Positions 54,037 through 63,681 are shown, numbered from the stretch's first letter. The stretch is 64,000 nt of DNA from Aquilonibacter sp963820185 (GCA_963820185.1 CAWFYV010000007.1:372001-436000); one strand, 5' to 3'. The notes: a model not told the origin generated them from the letters alone. Numbers and translations are program-made.

Positions 54037-54848
54037 AGGCGGTAACGCTCAAATCCGCCGACGCCTATTGCCGCGCGCTCACCAAACACCACTACGAGAA
54101 CTTTATCGTCGCATCAGGGCTGGTACGTGCGGATATCCGGCGCGATCTCGCGCGCGTCTATGCATTTTGCCGCACGACCGACGATCTGGGCGATGAGAGC
54201 GCCACGCCGCAGGAAGCACTGACGCGCCTAGCGCGGTGGCGGGACGAGTTGCAGGCGACGTTTGCGGGGGCCGCACCCTCGCATCCGGTGCTGATCGCGC
54301 TGCGTGAAACGATCCAACATCGCTCGATTCCCCAACAGCTTTTTCTCGATCTGATCGACGCGAACGTGCAAGACCAGCATGTCACCTCGTATCAGAACTG
54401 GCCGCAACTCGAAGCCTACTGCAAGCTTTCGGCGGCGCCGGTCGGCCGGATGGTACTCGCGGTCTTCGGTGTAACCGATCCGCGGGCGCCAGGGTTATCG
54501 GACGACGTGTGCATCGGATTGCAACTCGCCAATCACGCGCAGGACGTCAAACGCGATGCGCAAATTGGGCGGCGCTATCTCCTCGACGACGAGATCGCGG
54601 CGTTTGGCACGTCGGGAGCCGTGCGTGCGCTGGTCGAGCGAGCGCGCCGGCTGCTCGATTCCGGCCGTGCGCTCGAAGCGATAGTGCCGTTTGCGCTGGG
54701 ATTGCAGCTGCGTCTCTATCGCAAGGGTGGCCTCGCGATCTGCGGAGCCATCGAGCGACTCGACTATCACACCGAGGTACGACGGCCGACGATAAGCACG
54801 CGCGAAAAGCTCGCGATCCTTTTGAGGAGCTATGTCCGTAGCACTTAG
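54033..54848 (+). CDS. hpnC: Hydroxysqualene synthase HpnC
   Basis: A 271-residue squalene/phytoene synthase family member of the HpnC branch, which converts presqualene diphosphate to hydroxysqualene. The opening HHYENFIVASGLV is the usual HpnC signature; the first Asp motif is TTDDLGDE and the second ANHAQDVKRD. It is coupled to the isomerase gene by a GTGA overlap and overlaps hpnD by 17 bases. Helical throughout, membrane-associated in this family. Confidence 0.93.
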   Translation: MKAVTLKSADAYCRALTKHHYENFIVASGLVRADIRRDLARVYAFCRTTDDLGDESATPQEALTRLARWRDELQATFAGAAPSHPVLIALRETIQHRSIPQQLFLDLIDANVQDQHVTSYQNWPQLEAYCKLSAAPVGRMVLAVFGVTDPRAPGLSDDVCIGLQLANHAQDVKRDAQIGRRYLLDDEIAAFGTSGAVRALVERARRLLDSGRALEAIVPFALGLQLRLYRKGGLAICGAIERLDYHTEVRRPTISTREKLAILLRSYVRST

Positions 54849-55689
54849 TTTGGCTGAAGCGGAGCGGTATTGCCACACGATGGCGCGCCGCGAAGCAAAA
54901 AACTTCTATTGGGGCTTCATCTCACTTCCGCGCGAACAACGCAATGCGATCTACGCGCTCTATGATTTCGCGCGTCAGGTCGATGACGAAGCCGATGCGG
55001 CCGCCAACACGCCGGACTTGCCCGGGCGGCTGCGCCGGCATCGCGAGCGCCTCGCCAAGTGCGTGCGCGGCGAATACGGCGACGATCCGGTTATGCAGGT
55101 GCTTTCGGTCGCGGTTGCACGCTTTTCGATCCCCGAGCGTGAGCTGCAGATGCTAGTCGACGGCTGCGAGATGGATGGCACCAAGACGCGCTATGAAACG
55201 TGGGAAGAGCTACGCGTGTACTGCAATCTGGTTGCGTCGGTCGTTGGAAGGATGTGCGTGCGTATCTTCGAGTTCGAAGACGACGCGGCACTCGAGCGCG
55301 CGGACGATCTCGGCATTGCCTTGCAACTCACAAACATTCTACGCGACGTGCGCGAGGACGCGGGGCTCGGGCGCATCTATCTGCCGCGGGAGGATCTGCG
55401 GCGGTTCGGCGTCACCGAAGACGCGCTGCTCAGCGGCGGCGCTATCGAAGGATGGGAAGCGCTGGTCGACTTTGAATCGCTTCGCGCGCGCACGTACTTC
55501 ACGCAGGGATACAAAGTGCTCGACTACATCGAGCGACGGCCGTCGGCGTGCGTGCGCACGATGGCCGGCATCTACGAGCGCATCTTGGAGAAGATCGAAC
55601 GCGACCCCACGTTGCCGTTGCATCGTCGCGCGGGACTCTCGAGCACGGAGAAGATCGGCGCGATGGTGCGAGCTTGGCTGGGCGTCTAG
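54832..55689 (+). CDS. hpnD: Presqualene diphosphate synthase HpnD
   Basis: A 285-residue enzyme joining two farnesyl diphosphates. Both Asp-rich motifs are complete: YDFARQVDDEADA and LTNILRDVREDAGLGRIYLP. KNFYWGFISLPREQRNAIYA and DGCEMDGTKTRYETWEELRV are further family blocks. ATG 54832. With HpnC and HpnE it forms the three-enzyme bacterial route to squalene in place of a single squalene synthase. Confidence 0.94.
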   Translation: MSVALSLAEAERYCHTMARREAKNFYWGFISLPREQRNAIYALYDFARQVDDEADAAANTPDLPGRLRRHRERLAKCVRGEYGDDPVMQVLSVAVARFSIPERELQMLVDGCEMDGTKTRYETWEELRVYCNLVASVVGRMCVRIFEFEDDAALERADDLGIALQLTNILRDVREDAGLGRIYLPREDLRRFGVTEDALLSGGAIEGWEALVDFESLRARTYFTQGYKVLDYIERRPSACVRTMAGIYERILEKIERDPTLPLHRRAGLSSTEKIGAMVRAWLGV

Positions 55690-56951
55690 CCGGCCGTGTA
55701 GCCGTGGTTGGTGCGGGCCTTGCCGGCCTTGCGGCCGCGCTCGATCTACGCGATCGGGGCTATGAGGTCGAGATCTTCGAGCGCACGCGGCTCTTGGGCG
55801 GTCGCGCAACCTCATTCGAAGTCGGCGGACGTGAGATCGACAACGGGCAACACGTGTTTCTGCACTGCTGCGATCGGTTCATCGCGTTCGTCGAGCGCGT
55901 CGGCATGGGCGACACGCTGCGCGAACAGGAACGATTCGACGCGCTCGTACTCGCGCGCGACGGGACAACGAGTCGTCTGCGCGCGGCGTCCTTGCCTGCA
56001 CCGTTTCACTTGCTGGTCTCCTTCGCGGGCTATGCGCATCTCGACGTTGGAGGACGCTTGCGCGTCGCACGAGCACTGGCGAGTGCCGCGCTTGCACCCA
56101 AAGTCGATCCGCACCTGACGTTTGACGCATGGTTGGAGCGCAACGGCCAGGATGCTGCGACGCGCCGAGCGTTTTGGGATCCGTTTTTTGTCCCGGCGCT
56201 CAATGCATCGTTCGAACACGTGAGCGCCGCGGATGCGCTCTTCGTTATCTCGACGGCATTCTTGCGCGACGCCTCGGCGGCGCGGTTCGGATTCTCGACG
56301 GTCCCGCTCGCGCACGTAGCGGAGGCTGCCGCGGCGCGCGCTTCGGCCGTGCATCTTTCAACCGGGGTGCTGGCACTCGATGTCCGCAATGATGGCGTCG
56401 AATTGACGCTGCCCGACGATCGGCGCGCAGGCTTCGATGCGGTTGTGCTGGCGGTCTCGCCGCGCACAACGGCCAAGCTCTTGCAGAAGCCGGACCGCTT
56501 TGGCGTACGCGATCTCGAGACGTACGATCCCTACCCAATCGTCGATGTCCACATCTGGCACGATCGCGGCCCGCTGGGCTTTGATTTCGCCGCGGTGCTC
56601 GACTCGCCGCTGCAATGGATCTTCGAGAAAAGCGAAGGCTACGTGTGTTGCAGCATCAGCGCCGCAGGCGAGGTATTGACGGTCCCGACCGCGGAACTCG
56701 AACGTATGGCGTGGCAAGAGTTGCAAGCGTTCGTTCCGGCACTGCGCGGCGGTAGCGTTGTCAACGCAGCCGCGACCCGCAATCCGGAGGCGACATACCT
56801 CCCGCGTCCAGGGGCGCCGCGCACGGCGCAACGCACCGCGCATCCGCGTGTGGCGATCGCCGGCTCGTGGACCGAGACCGGCTGGCCCGACACGATGGAA
56901 TCGGCGGTACGCAGCGGCGCGCTCGCCGCAGAGGCCATCGCCAATGGCTGA
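55674..56951 (+). CDS. hpnE: Hydroxysqualene dehydroxylase HpnE
   Basis: A 425-residue flavoprotein that reduces hydroxysqualene to squalene. The FAD dinucleotide loop is VAVVGAGLAGLAAALDLRD, followed by RTRLLGGRATSFE and DNGQHVFLHCC, as in amine-oxidase-like desaturases. The C-terminal FAD contact is VAIAGSWTETGWPDTMESAV. TTG 55674, overlapping hpnD by 16 bases, gives a full Rossmann start; the longer frame upstream is antisense noise inside hpnD. Its end overlaps shc by 8 bases. Confidence 0.93.
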   Translation: MAGRLAGRVAVVGAGLAGLAAALDLRDRGYEVEIFERTRLLGGRATSFEVGGREIDNGQHVFLHCCDRFIAFVERVGMGDTLREQERFDALVLARDGTTSRLRAASLPAPFHLLVSFAGYAHLDVGGRLRVARALASAALAPKVDPHLTFDAWLERNGQDAATRRAFWDPFFVPALNASFEHVSAADALFVISTAFLRDASAARFGFSTVPLAHVAEAAAARASAVHLSTGVLALDVRNDGVELTLPDDRRAGFDAVVLAVSPRTTAKLLQKPDRFGVRDLETYDPYPIVDVHIWHDRGPLGFDFAAVLDSPLQWIFEKSEGYVCCSISAAGEVLTVPTAELERMAWQELQAFVPALRGGSVVNAAATRNPEATYLPRPGAPRTAQRTAHPRVAIAGSWTETGWPDTMESAVRSGALAAEAIANG

Positions 56952-58830
56952 CGCGCTCAAACGCAGCATCGACTGGTTGCTCGAGCGGCAGCACGCCGAG
57001 GGCTGGTGGAGCGGCGAGCTCGAGACCAACGTCACGATGACCGCGGAACAGGTCTTGCTTTACCGTTTTCTCGGCATCGACGTCGTGCCGATGCGCGATG
57101 GCGCAATTCGTCATATCCTCGGGTGCCAACGCAGCGACGGGTCGTGGGCCCTCTACTACGACGGCCCGGCCGATCTGAGCACGACAATCGAAGCATATGT
57201 GGCGCTCAAGGTACTTGGCTTCGACCCGCAGCGCGCGGAGATGCAGCGCGCGCTTGCGGTGATTCGTGCCATGGGCGGGCTCGCGCAGGCGCGTGTGTTC
57301 ACCAAGATTTGGCTCGCACTCTTCGGCGTGTATCCGTGGGACGGCATTCCGTCGTTGCCGCCGGAGATGATCTACTTCCCACTCTGGATGCCGTTCAACG
57401 TCTACGACTTCGCGTGTTGGGCGCGCGGCACGGTCGCGCCGCTCACGATTGTCGTCTCGAAGCGGCCGATTCGCGCGCTCGGCGTCGACGTAGGCGAAGT
57501 GATCAATCCCGGTACCGAAGCCGCGATGCATCGCGTGCCCGGTTCGGGCTGGATGTGGTGGCTCGACGGTGCGCTTAAAGTGTACGATCGCCTCGGCGAG
57601 CAACGGTCGCGTACCTCGGCAATGCACGCGATGACCGATTGGATCGTGGAACGTCAAGAAGCCGACGGCAGTTGGGGCGGGATCCAACCGCCTTGGGTCT
57701 ACTCGCTGATCGCGCTCGATCTTATGGGCTTTGCGCTCGATAGTCCGGTGATGCGCAAGGGGCTTGCGGGCTTCGATCGTTTCATCATCGACGATAGCGA
57801 GGGCTGGCGCCTGCAGGCGTGCATGTCGCCCGTTTGGGATACGGCGTGGGCGCTGCGCGCGCTTGCGCTCGCAGGCTTTACGCACGAGCACCCGGCGATG
57901 CAGCGCGCGGTAGGCTGGCTCGTGCAAGAGCAGATTCCGGAAAGCGCGCCGGGCGATTGGCGCATGCGTTCGGCGTTTCGCGGCGGGAATGGTTGGGCGT
58001 TCGAGTTCGACAATGACGCGTACCCCGATATCGACGATACGGCCGTGGTGGTGCTCGCGCTGGTCGAAGCGGGTGAGTCCAGCCTCGTGCGTAGCGCCGT
58101 GGAGAGTGGTACGGCGTGGACGCGCGCGATGCGCTCGCGCAATGGAGCGTGGGCGGCGTTCGATCGCGATAACACCCGTGCGTTGCTCTATCGCATGCCG
58201 TTCGCGGACTTCGGCGCGCTGATCGATCCGCCGACCGAAGACGTTACGGCGCACGTCGTCGAGATGCTCGCGGCGCTCGGGCATGACACGAGCGACGCCG
58301 ATGTGCAAAGCGGCGTGAGTTATTTGCGCACGACACAGCGTGCCGACGGTTCGTGGTGGGGGCGCTGGGGCGTGAACTTCATTTACGGTACGTGGTGCGC
58401 GATCTCGGCACTTGGCATGCTCAAGAGCGGCGAAGATATGACGGCGCGCGGTGCTGCGTGGCTGATATCGAGACAAAACGCCGATGGCGGCTGGGGCGAA
58501 AGCTGCCACTCCTACGCCGACGAGTCGTTCGCGGGAATTGGCGCGAGCACGGCCTCGCAGACCGCATGGGCAGTCAACGCGCTGCAGATTGCGGGCCTAG
58601 GCAACCATCCGGCCGCAGCGCGGGGTTTGGCCTATCTCAAGGAGACCCAGACGCGCGATGGAACGTGGGAAGAGCCATATTGCACGGGGACCGGGTTCCC
58701 GAAAGACTTCTATCTGAACTATCACCTATACCGCCATCTCTTTCCGATGATGGCGCTGGCAACCGAGAAGCGAGAAACCATTGAGTTCGTTCCAAGAGAA
58801 GTTGACCGTCGGGAGTTACATCTTCGGTAA
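56944..58830 (+). CDS. shc: Squalene-hopene cyclase
   Basis: A 628-residue class II triterpene cyclase that folds squalene into hopene/hopanol on the membrane surface. The protonating motif DxDDTA is present as YPDIDDTAVVV. Several QW repeats are clear (for example QEADGSWGG, QRADGSWWGRWGVNF, QNADGGWGES and ETQTRDGTWEE). FYLNYHLYRHLFPMMAL is the usual C-terminal block. ATG 56944 is selected by homology of the first helix. It is the central enzyme of the operon, hpnF in the hopanoid naming. Confidence 0.96.
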   Translation: MADALKRSIDWLLERQHAEGWWSGELETNVTMTAEQVLLYRFLGIDVVPMRDGAIRHILGCQRSDGSWALYYDGPADLSTTIEAYVALKVLGFDPQRAEMQRALAVIRAMGGLAQARVFTKIWLALFGVYPWDGIPSLPPEMIYFPLWMPFNVYDFACWARGTVAPLTIVVSKRPIRALGVDVGEVINPGTEAAMHRVPGSGWMWWLDGALKVYDRLGEQRSRTSAMHAMTDWIVERQEADGSWGGIQPPWVYSLIALDLMGFALDSPVMRKGLAGFDRFIIDDSEGWRLQACMSPVWDTAWALRALALAGFTHEHPAMQRAVGWLVQEQIPESAPGDWRMRSAFRGGNGWAFEFDNDAYPDIDDTAVVVLALVEAGESSLVRSAVESGTAWTRAMRSRNGAWAAFDRDNTRALLYRMPFADFGALIDPPTEDVTAHVVEMLAALGHDTSDADVQSGVSYLRTTQRADGSWWGRWGVNFIYGTWCAISALGMLKSGEDMTARGAAWLISRQNADGGWGESCHSYADESFAGIGASTASQTAWAVNALQIAGLGNHPAAARGLAYLKETQTRDGTWEEPYCTGTGFPKDFYLNYHLYRHLFPMMALATEKRETIEFVPREVDRRELHLR

Positions 58831-59788
58831 GAAGCTGAAGGGCGAGAAGAAGTATCCGCTCGTCCTCGAGCTCGAGCCGCTGCTGCAGTGCAATCTCGCC
58901 TGCGCGGGATGCGGAAAGATTGACCACCCCACGGACATCTTGCGCAAGCGGCTGAGCGTGGAAGAGTGCATGGCGGCCGTCGATGAGTGTGGCGCACCGT
59001 GCGTTTCGATCGCCGGCGGCGAGCCGCTGATCCACGATCAGATGCCGCAGATCGTCGCGGAACTGCTCAAGCGCAAGAAATTCGTCTTCCTGTGCACCAA
59101 TGCGCTGCTGCTCGAGAAGAAGATCGATCTTTTCAAGCCGTCGCCCTACTTTTCGTGGATGATCCATCTCGACGGACTGAAGGAAGGTCACGACCAGTCG
59201 GTATGCCGTGAAGGCGTCTTCGAGAAGGCGATTTCCGCGATTAAGGTCGCGAAGGAAAAAGGCTTCAAGGTCATCACGAATACCACGTTCTTCGATCGCG
59301 ACGATGCCAAATCGATTCGCGCCGTGCTCGACTATCTCAACAACGACCTCAAAGTCGACATGATGCAGATCTCACCGGGCTACGCATACGAGAAGGCACC
59401 CGACCAAGAACACTTCCTCGGCGTCGAGCGTACGCGCGAAATCTTCCGCGAAGCATTCGCCGGCGACAAGCGCAAAGAGTGGCGCCTCAATCATAGCCCG
59501 CTCTATCTCGATTTCCTCGAAGGCAAAGTCGACTTCGAGTGCACACCGTGGGGCATTCCGTGCTACACCGTGTTCGGCTGGCAGCGTCCTTGCTACCTGA
59601 TGAGCGATGCGCCGTATGCGAAGACGTACAAAGAGCTGATCGAGGAGACCGATTGGGACAAGTACGGCCGCGGCAAGCATCCGAGTTGCAACAACTGCAT
59701 GGCGCATTGCGGGTACGAGCCGACGGCGGTGATTCGCACCACCAGCTCGATCAAGGAATCGATTCGCGCGGCCCTTGGCACCAACTGA
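58781..59788 (+). CDS. hpnH: Adenosylhopane synthase HpnH (radical SAM)
   Basis: A 335-residue radical SAM enzyme that adds the adenosyl side chain to hopene. The cluster Cys motif is CNLACAGCGK, followed by SIAGGEPLIHDQMP for SAM binding, and the C-terminal region has CTPWGIPCYTVFGWQRPCY and CNNCMAHCGYEPTAV. TTG 58781 lies inside the shc 3' end (50-base overlap) and gives the family start SSFQEKLTVGSYI. High similarity to known HpnH makes the call firm. Confidence 0.95.
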   Translation: MSSFQEKLTVGSYIFGKKLKGEKKYPLVLELEPLLQCNLACAGCGKIDHPTDILRKRLSVEECMAAVDECGAPCVSIAGGEPLIHDQMPQIVAELLKRKKFVFLCTNALLLEKKIDLFKPSPYFSWMIHLDGLKEGHDQSVCREGVFEKAISAIKVAKEKGFKVITNTTFFDRDDAKSIRAVLDYLNNDLKVDMMQISPGYAYEKAPDQEHFLGVERTREIFREAFAGDKRKEWRLNHSPLYLDFLEGKVDFECTPWGIPCYTVFGWQRPCYLMSDAPYAKTYKELIEETDWDKYGRGKHPSCNNCMAHCGYEPTAVIRTTSSIKESIRAALGTN

Positions 59789-60728
59789 CAAAGTATTTCT
59801 AACCGGCGGCTCGGGTTTCGTGGGAGCGCACGTACTACGTGCGCTTCTTGCTGCCGGCTATCGCGTGCGCGCGCTAGCGCGTACGCCGATGGCGCCGGTC
59901 GAAGGCTGCGAGATTGTCAGCGGCGATCTGCGCGAACCAGGCCCGTTTGCGCGTGCACTCGAGGGCTGCAGATATCTCGTGCACTGTGCGGCCCAGTATT
60001 CTTTTGGTCCGCGCGATCGCGAGGCGATCGTCCGCGTCAATGTTGCCGGCACGGAAGGCTTGTTTGCCGCGGCACACCTTGCCGGCGTCGAGCGCGCAGT
60101 GTTCACGTCGAGTTCCGCAACGCTCGGTCACGAAGCACACGCGCACACGTCGCGCGCTATCGACTATCACGAGTCGAAGATTTTGCAAGAGCGTGTCGCC
60201 TTCGCGAGTCGCGTGCCGACGATCGCGGTGTTGCCGACAGCGCCGGTCGGACCCGGCGATTGGAAACCAACGCCGACCGGCGGCATGATCGTCGACTATA
60301 TGCGCGGGAAGATGGTCGCGCGCCCACCCGCCGACGGCGGCATTAATCTCGTCGACGTGGAGCAAGTCGCGCAGGCACACGTCGCAGCGCTCGAACGCGG
60401 CACCATCGGCGAGCGCTATGTGATCGGCGGTGAGAACTTTACCTACGACGCGCTCTGGGATCTGCTCGCCATGCTGACCGGCCGGCCTGCGCCACGCGTG
60501 CGGGCGCCGATCGCGTTGATCTACGCGGCGGCTTGGGTGGATGAACTGCGCTGTCGCGCGACGGGCGCAACGCCGTTCGTGCCGCTCGAGGGCGTGCGCA
60601 TGTCGCAACGGCGGATGTTCGTCGATGCTGCGCCCGCGGCCGCCGCGCTCGGCGTCGATGTGCGTCCGGTGCATGATGCGCTCATGCGCGCGGTGATCTG
60701 GTTTCGCGATCGTGGCTATGCTGTCTGA
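59775..60728 (+). CDS. hpnA: Hopanoid-associated sugar epimerase-like protein HpnA
   Basis: A 317-residue extended short-chain dehydrogenase. The NAD loop is VFLTGGSGFVGAHVLRALL and the catalytic YxxxK is YHESKILQE, with Ser in VFTSSSATLG. HpnA is found in most hopanoid clusters; a role in side-chain handling is suspected but not proven. TTG 59775 overlaps hpnH by 14 bases; hpnG starts before its stop. Confidence 0.9.
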   Translation: MAPTDKVFLTGGSGFVGAHVLRALLAAGYRVRALARTPMAPVEGCEIVSGDLREPGPFARALEGCRYLVHCAAQYSFGPRDREAIVRVNVAGTEGLFAAAHLAGVERAVFTSSSATLGHEAHAHTSRAIDYHESKILQERVAFASRVPTIAVLPTAPVGPGDWKPTPTGGMIVDYMRGKMVARPPADGGINLVDVEQVAQAHVAALERGTIGERYVIGGENFTYDALWDLLAMLTGRPAPRVRAPIALIYAAAWVDELRCRATGATPFVPLEGVRMSQRRMFVDAAPAAAALGVDVRPVHDALMRAVIWFRDRGYAV

Positions 60729-61317
60729 AGAGCCGACGATCGTTGCGGCGACGAGTCTGGAGGCGCGCGCGATACGGCGCCGCGCACCGCATGCGACCGT
60801 CATCGAGTCGGGTGTTGGGCTTGCGCGGTGGAGTGGCGTGGCATTGCCGGGCATCGCGATCAGTTGCGGCCTCGCGGGCGGCTTACGCGACGAGCTTCCG
60901 ACCGGGACGCTCGTCATTCCAAGCGCGCTCGCGACGACCGATGGTATCGTCGTTGCGTGCGACGGGGAATGGACGGCACGGCTGCGCGAAGCCGCGCAGC
61001 GCCTGGGTTACCCGAGCGTCGACGCATCGGTGCTGACGAGCGACACGCTCGTAACCGGCGCGGAGCGTGCGAGTTGGGCGGCGCGCGGTTTCGCCGCCGT
61101 TGACATGGAGAGTGCACGCATTCCCGCGCGCGGAATTGCCGTGGTGCGCGTCGTCCTCGATACGCCGCGGCGCGAGCTCTCGCGCGATTGGCTCAATCCG
61201 TCGCGCGCGATGCTGCGCCCACGCAACTGGGGGCAGATGTTCTGGCTCGCCCGCGAAGGCCCGCGCTGCGCCGACATCGCGGCACGCGTTATTGCCGCTG
61301 CACTTTCTGCCCTTTAA
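60712..61317 (+). CDS. hpnG: Hopanoid nucleoside phosphorylase HpnG
   Basis: A 201-residue phosphorylase-fold enzyme expected to release adenine from adenosylhopane, giving ribosylhopane. The glycine loop is ISCGLAGGLRDELPTGTLVI, and the ribose and base region is AAVDMESARIPARGI. GTG 60712 or ATG 60718 are both possible starts, within the hpnA end. It is the last gene of the operon and its end overlaps the convergent transporter gene by 29 bases. Confidence 0.9.
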   Translation: MAMLSEEPTIVAATSLEARAIRRRAPHATVIESGVGLARWSGVALPGIAISCGLAGGLRDELPTGTLVIPSALATTDGIVVACDGEWTARLREAAQRLGYPSVDASVLTSDTLVTGAERASWAARGFAAVDMESARIPARGIAVVRVVLDTPRRELSRDWLNPSRAMLRPRNWGQMFWLAREGPRCADIAARVIAAALSAL

Positions 61318-62497
61318 CGAAGAGCGCTGAAACCGAACCAACCGCGAACGACAGCGCAGCGAGTGCAAAGAGCGTGCGATAGCCGGTGAGCGAGCCGTTG
61401 AAGTAGTGGATCAGTGCGGCGCCGATCAGCGGTGCAATGATTGCGGGAACATGGGTTGCCATGCCCCAAATGCCGAGATCGCGCGCCACGTCGCGCATCG
61501 CCGGCATCGCGTCGAGCGCGAGCGCCCAGCCGTTTGAGAGCACGCCGCCGTAGCCGATGCCGAAGACCAGCGCGGCAACGAAAACCGATGCCTCATACGG
61601 AGCGATGGCGTAGCCGAGCGCGGCGAGCGTCATCGGGATACCGCACAGCGCGACAATGACCTTGCGATACGGCCGGATGCGGTCGGAGAGAATGCCGAGC
61701 ACGACGCTCGACGCGACCGCGCCGATCAAACCTGAGATGCCGGTCAGACCGGTTCCGCGCGAGGGATCCGCAACGTGCAGCACATCGCGGAAGAAGTACA
61801 ACACGAACGTGCCGAGCAGCGTGAGGCCAAAGACGATGCACGCGCGCCCGATGAAGACCACGACGAAGTCGTACCAGTCCCGAATGTGTGCGTGATCTTG
61901 CGCGTCGTGTTCTCTGGGCGCGAGTCCGCGCAGCGAGAATGCGCTCACCGCGACGAGAACCGCGCAGGCGATAAAGACGGTCTTCGGATCGACGAGGCCG
62001 CCGAGCACGAGGCCGAAGACGGTACCGAGCAGCGTTATCGCGCCTCGAATCCCCGAAGCAACGCCCCACAGCGTTCGTGCGATCGCGTCGGGCAACATCG
62101 CCTGATACGCCGTCGTGCTGACCGCCTGTCCCACCGTTCCGACCAGGATCGCTTCGAAAAACGTCGGGACCGTATGGGCGCTCGCGGCGAGAACGAGGCC
62201 AATGACGTTGAGGGCTGCGCCGAGCAGCGCGATGGCCTGACGCGGCGTGCCTTTGCCGCGCAGCTTATCGGAGAGCGCACCGATCGGCCAGGGCAAGAAG
62301 ACGTTGACGACGTTGATGAGACTCGCCAGCGCAGCATAGGTCGCGACGTGATTCTCGGGCGCGAGATGCACCAGCGCCGACGGAATGGCAATTGCCAAGA
62401 GCGCCGCTTCTTGCAGCGACAGGGGCAACCAATAGATGTTGACGAGGAGGAGCGTGCCGAGCTTGGCATCCTTGCCGATTCGAATCAAACGGGACAC
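61289..62497 (-). CDS. MFS transporter of unknown substrate
   Basis: A 402-residue major facilitator protein with about 12 helices. PWPIGALSDKLRGKGTPRQ matches the loop 2-3 motif, and a second SDRIRPYRKVIVALCG motif appears in the other half, as expected for a 6+6 fold. GTG 62497 shares a base with the stop of the upstream dioxygenase gene (TAGTG), so the two are coupled. Its convergence with the hopanoid operon is only positional; there is no evidence for hopanoid transport. Confidence 0.85.
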   Translation of the reverse strand: MSRLIRIGKDAKLGTLLLVNIYWLPLSLQEAALLAIAIPSALVHLAPENHVATYAALASLINVVNVFLPWPIGALSDKLRGKGTPRQAIALLGAALNVIGLVLAASAHTVPTFFEAILVGTVGQAVSTTAYQAMLPDAIARTLWGVASGIRGAITLLGTVFGLVLGGLVDPKTVFIACAVLVAVSAFSLRGLAPREHDAQDHAHIRDWYDFVVVFIGRACIVFGLTLLGTFVLYFFRDVLHVADPSRGTGLTGISGLIGAVASSVVLGILSDRIRPYRKVIVALCGIPMTLAALGYAIAPYEASVFVAALVFGIGYGGVLSNGWALALDAMPAMRDVARDLGIWGMATHVPAIIAPLIGAALIHYFNGSLTGYRTLFALAALSFAVGSVSALFVKGQKVQRQ

Positions 62498-63279
62498 TAG
62501 TCCCAGAGTACGGAGAGCATCGAGACCGAACCTCCATCGATCCCTTCGACCGGAAAGCTTATGTGGTCGCGCTCGTCTGAGGCACCCATCGCATAGAGTA
62601 GCGGGAGGTAGTGGTCGGGTGTCGGAGCAGAGAGCCGCGCGTCCTCACCCAGCGACTCGTAGTCGATCAACGGCTCAAAGCTACGCGATGTCAGCAACTC
62701 GCGCGCTTTTGATTCAAAGCGCCGCGCCCAATCGAAAGGTTCGATGGGATGACGCCCCCACGCAAATGCTTCCAGATTATGCACGATGTTGCCGCTCGCC
62801 ACGATCATGACGCCATCGTCGCGCAGTGGACGCAACAGCATGCCGATTTCGAAGTGCAGCCCCGGCTCGAGTGTCTCGTCGATGCTCAGTTGCACGACCG
62901 GCACATCCGCATTGGGATAAACGTGCACCAGTACCGACCACGTGCCGTGATCGAGCCCCCAGCGTTCGTCGCCCATCGCATCGAACGGTGCGAGCAATTC
63001 CGTGACGCGCGCCGCCAGACCGAGATCGCCGGGCGCGGGGTACTGCACCGCATGCAATTCGCGTGGGAAGCCGCCGAAGTCGTGGATCGTACGTGGGTGC
63101 TCGTTCGCCGTCACGAGCGTCGCCGGCACGTACCAGTGCGCGGAGATCGCGAGGATCGCGCGAGGGCGCGGCAATTGCGCGCCGAGTGAGCGCCACGCGC
63201 GGGCGTAGGCATTATCCTCGATGGCATTCATCGGATTGCCGTGGCCAAAAAAGATGACGGGCGCGCGGTTTTGTTGCAT
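62497..63279 (-). CDS. 4,5-DOPA-dioxygenase-like extradiol enzyme (YgiD/LigB family)
   Basis: A 260-residue class III extradiol ring-cleaving dioxygenase. The metal and catalytic histidines lie in FFGHGNPMNAIEDN, ISAHWYV, LDHGTWSVLVHVYP and SGNIVHNLEAF. The organisation is that of the YgiD/DODA group, which opens DOPA or related catechols. ATG 63279 directly precedes the stop of the next gene on the strand. No other aromatic-degradation gene is close by, so the substrate stays open. Confidence 0.88.
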   Translation of the reverse strand: MQQNRAPVIFFGHGNPMNAIEDNAYARAWRSLGAQLPRPRAILAISAHWYVPATLVTANEHPRTIHDFGGFPRELHAVQYPAPGDLGLAARVTELLAPFDAMGDERWGLDHGTWSVLVHVYPNADVPVVQLSIDETLEPGLHFEIGMLLRPLRDDGVMIVASGNIVHNLEAFAWGRHPIEPFDWARRFESKARELLTSRSFEPLIDYESLGEDARLSAPTPDHYLPLLYAMGASDERDHISFPVEGIDGGSVSMLSVLWD

Positions 63280-63681
63280 TTACATGCTGGAGGCGCCGAT
63301 GAAGCGTTGATATGCGTCCGTTTGCAGTTCACTCATGCTGCGCCGCACGATCGTGCCGCCGTGCGCGACAACGATTGCATCGATTGCATCGGACGCGGTG
63401 TCGCCCGCATGGATGAGCAGCACGTGATCGCCCGCGGGTAACGCCGCGTTGAGCTCGTCCAGCGCTTCGTCGCCTGCGCCGCCCGGAAGATTTGCCATAT
63501 CGTGACTGGGCGGAAATGCCGTTTCAACGTCGGCGAGGTCGAGATCGCCCGCCGCGTTACGTTCGTATACAGAGGCACTGCGCACGTCGAGCGCTCCGGC
63601 GTTAACCGCACGCTGCAGGTCGGCGTGGGCGGCGATAGCGGCTTCATGCGTTGTGAAGATGGCGGCGATGTAGCTTTCCAT
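63280..63681 (-). CDS. Small hypothetical protein, possible stress-protein-like fold
   Basis: A 133-residue soluble protein. It starts ESYIAAIFTTHEAAIAAHAD, a beta-alpha unit similar to general-stress YflT-like or DUF1269-type proteins, and later has ALPAGDHVLLIHAGDTASDA and a second VVVAHGGTIVRRSMS strand. No catalytic motif is seen. The stop abuts the start of the dioxygenase gene, so they may share an mRNA. The family assignment is tentative. Confidence 0.6.
   Translation of the reverse strand: MESYIAAIFTTHEAAIAAHADLQRAVNAGALDVRSASVYERNAAGDLDLADVETAFPPSHDMANLPGGAGDEALDELNAALPAGDHVLLIHAGDTASDAIDAIVVAHGGTIVRRSMSELQTDAYQRFIGASSM

Noticed and set aside
56761..58509. A 582-codon open frame on the minus strand
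   Set aside because: It is exactly antisense to squalene-hopene cyclase, is Arg/His-rich without any motif, and results from the high GC codon bias of the real gene.
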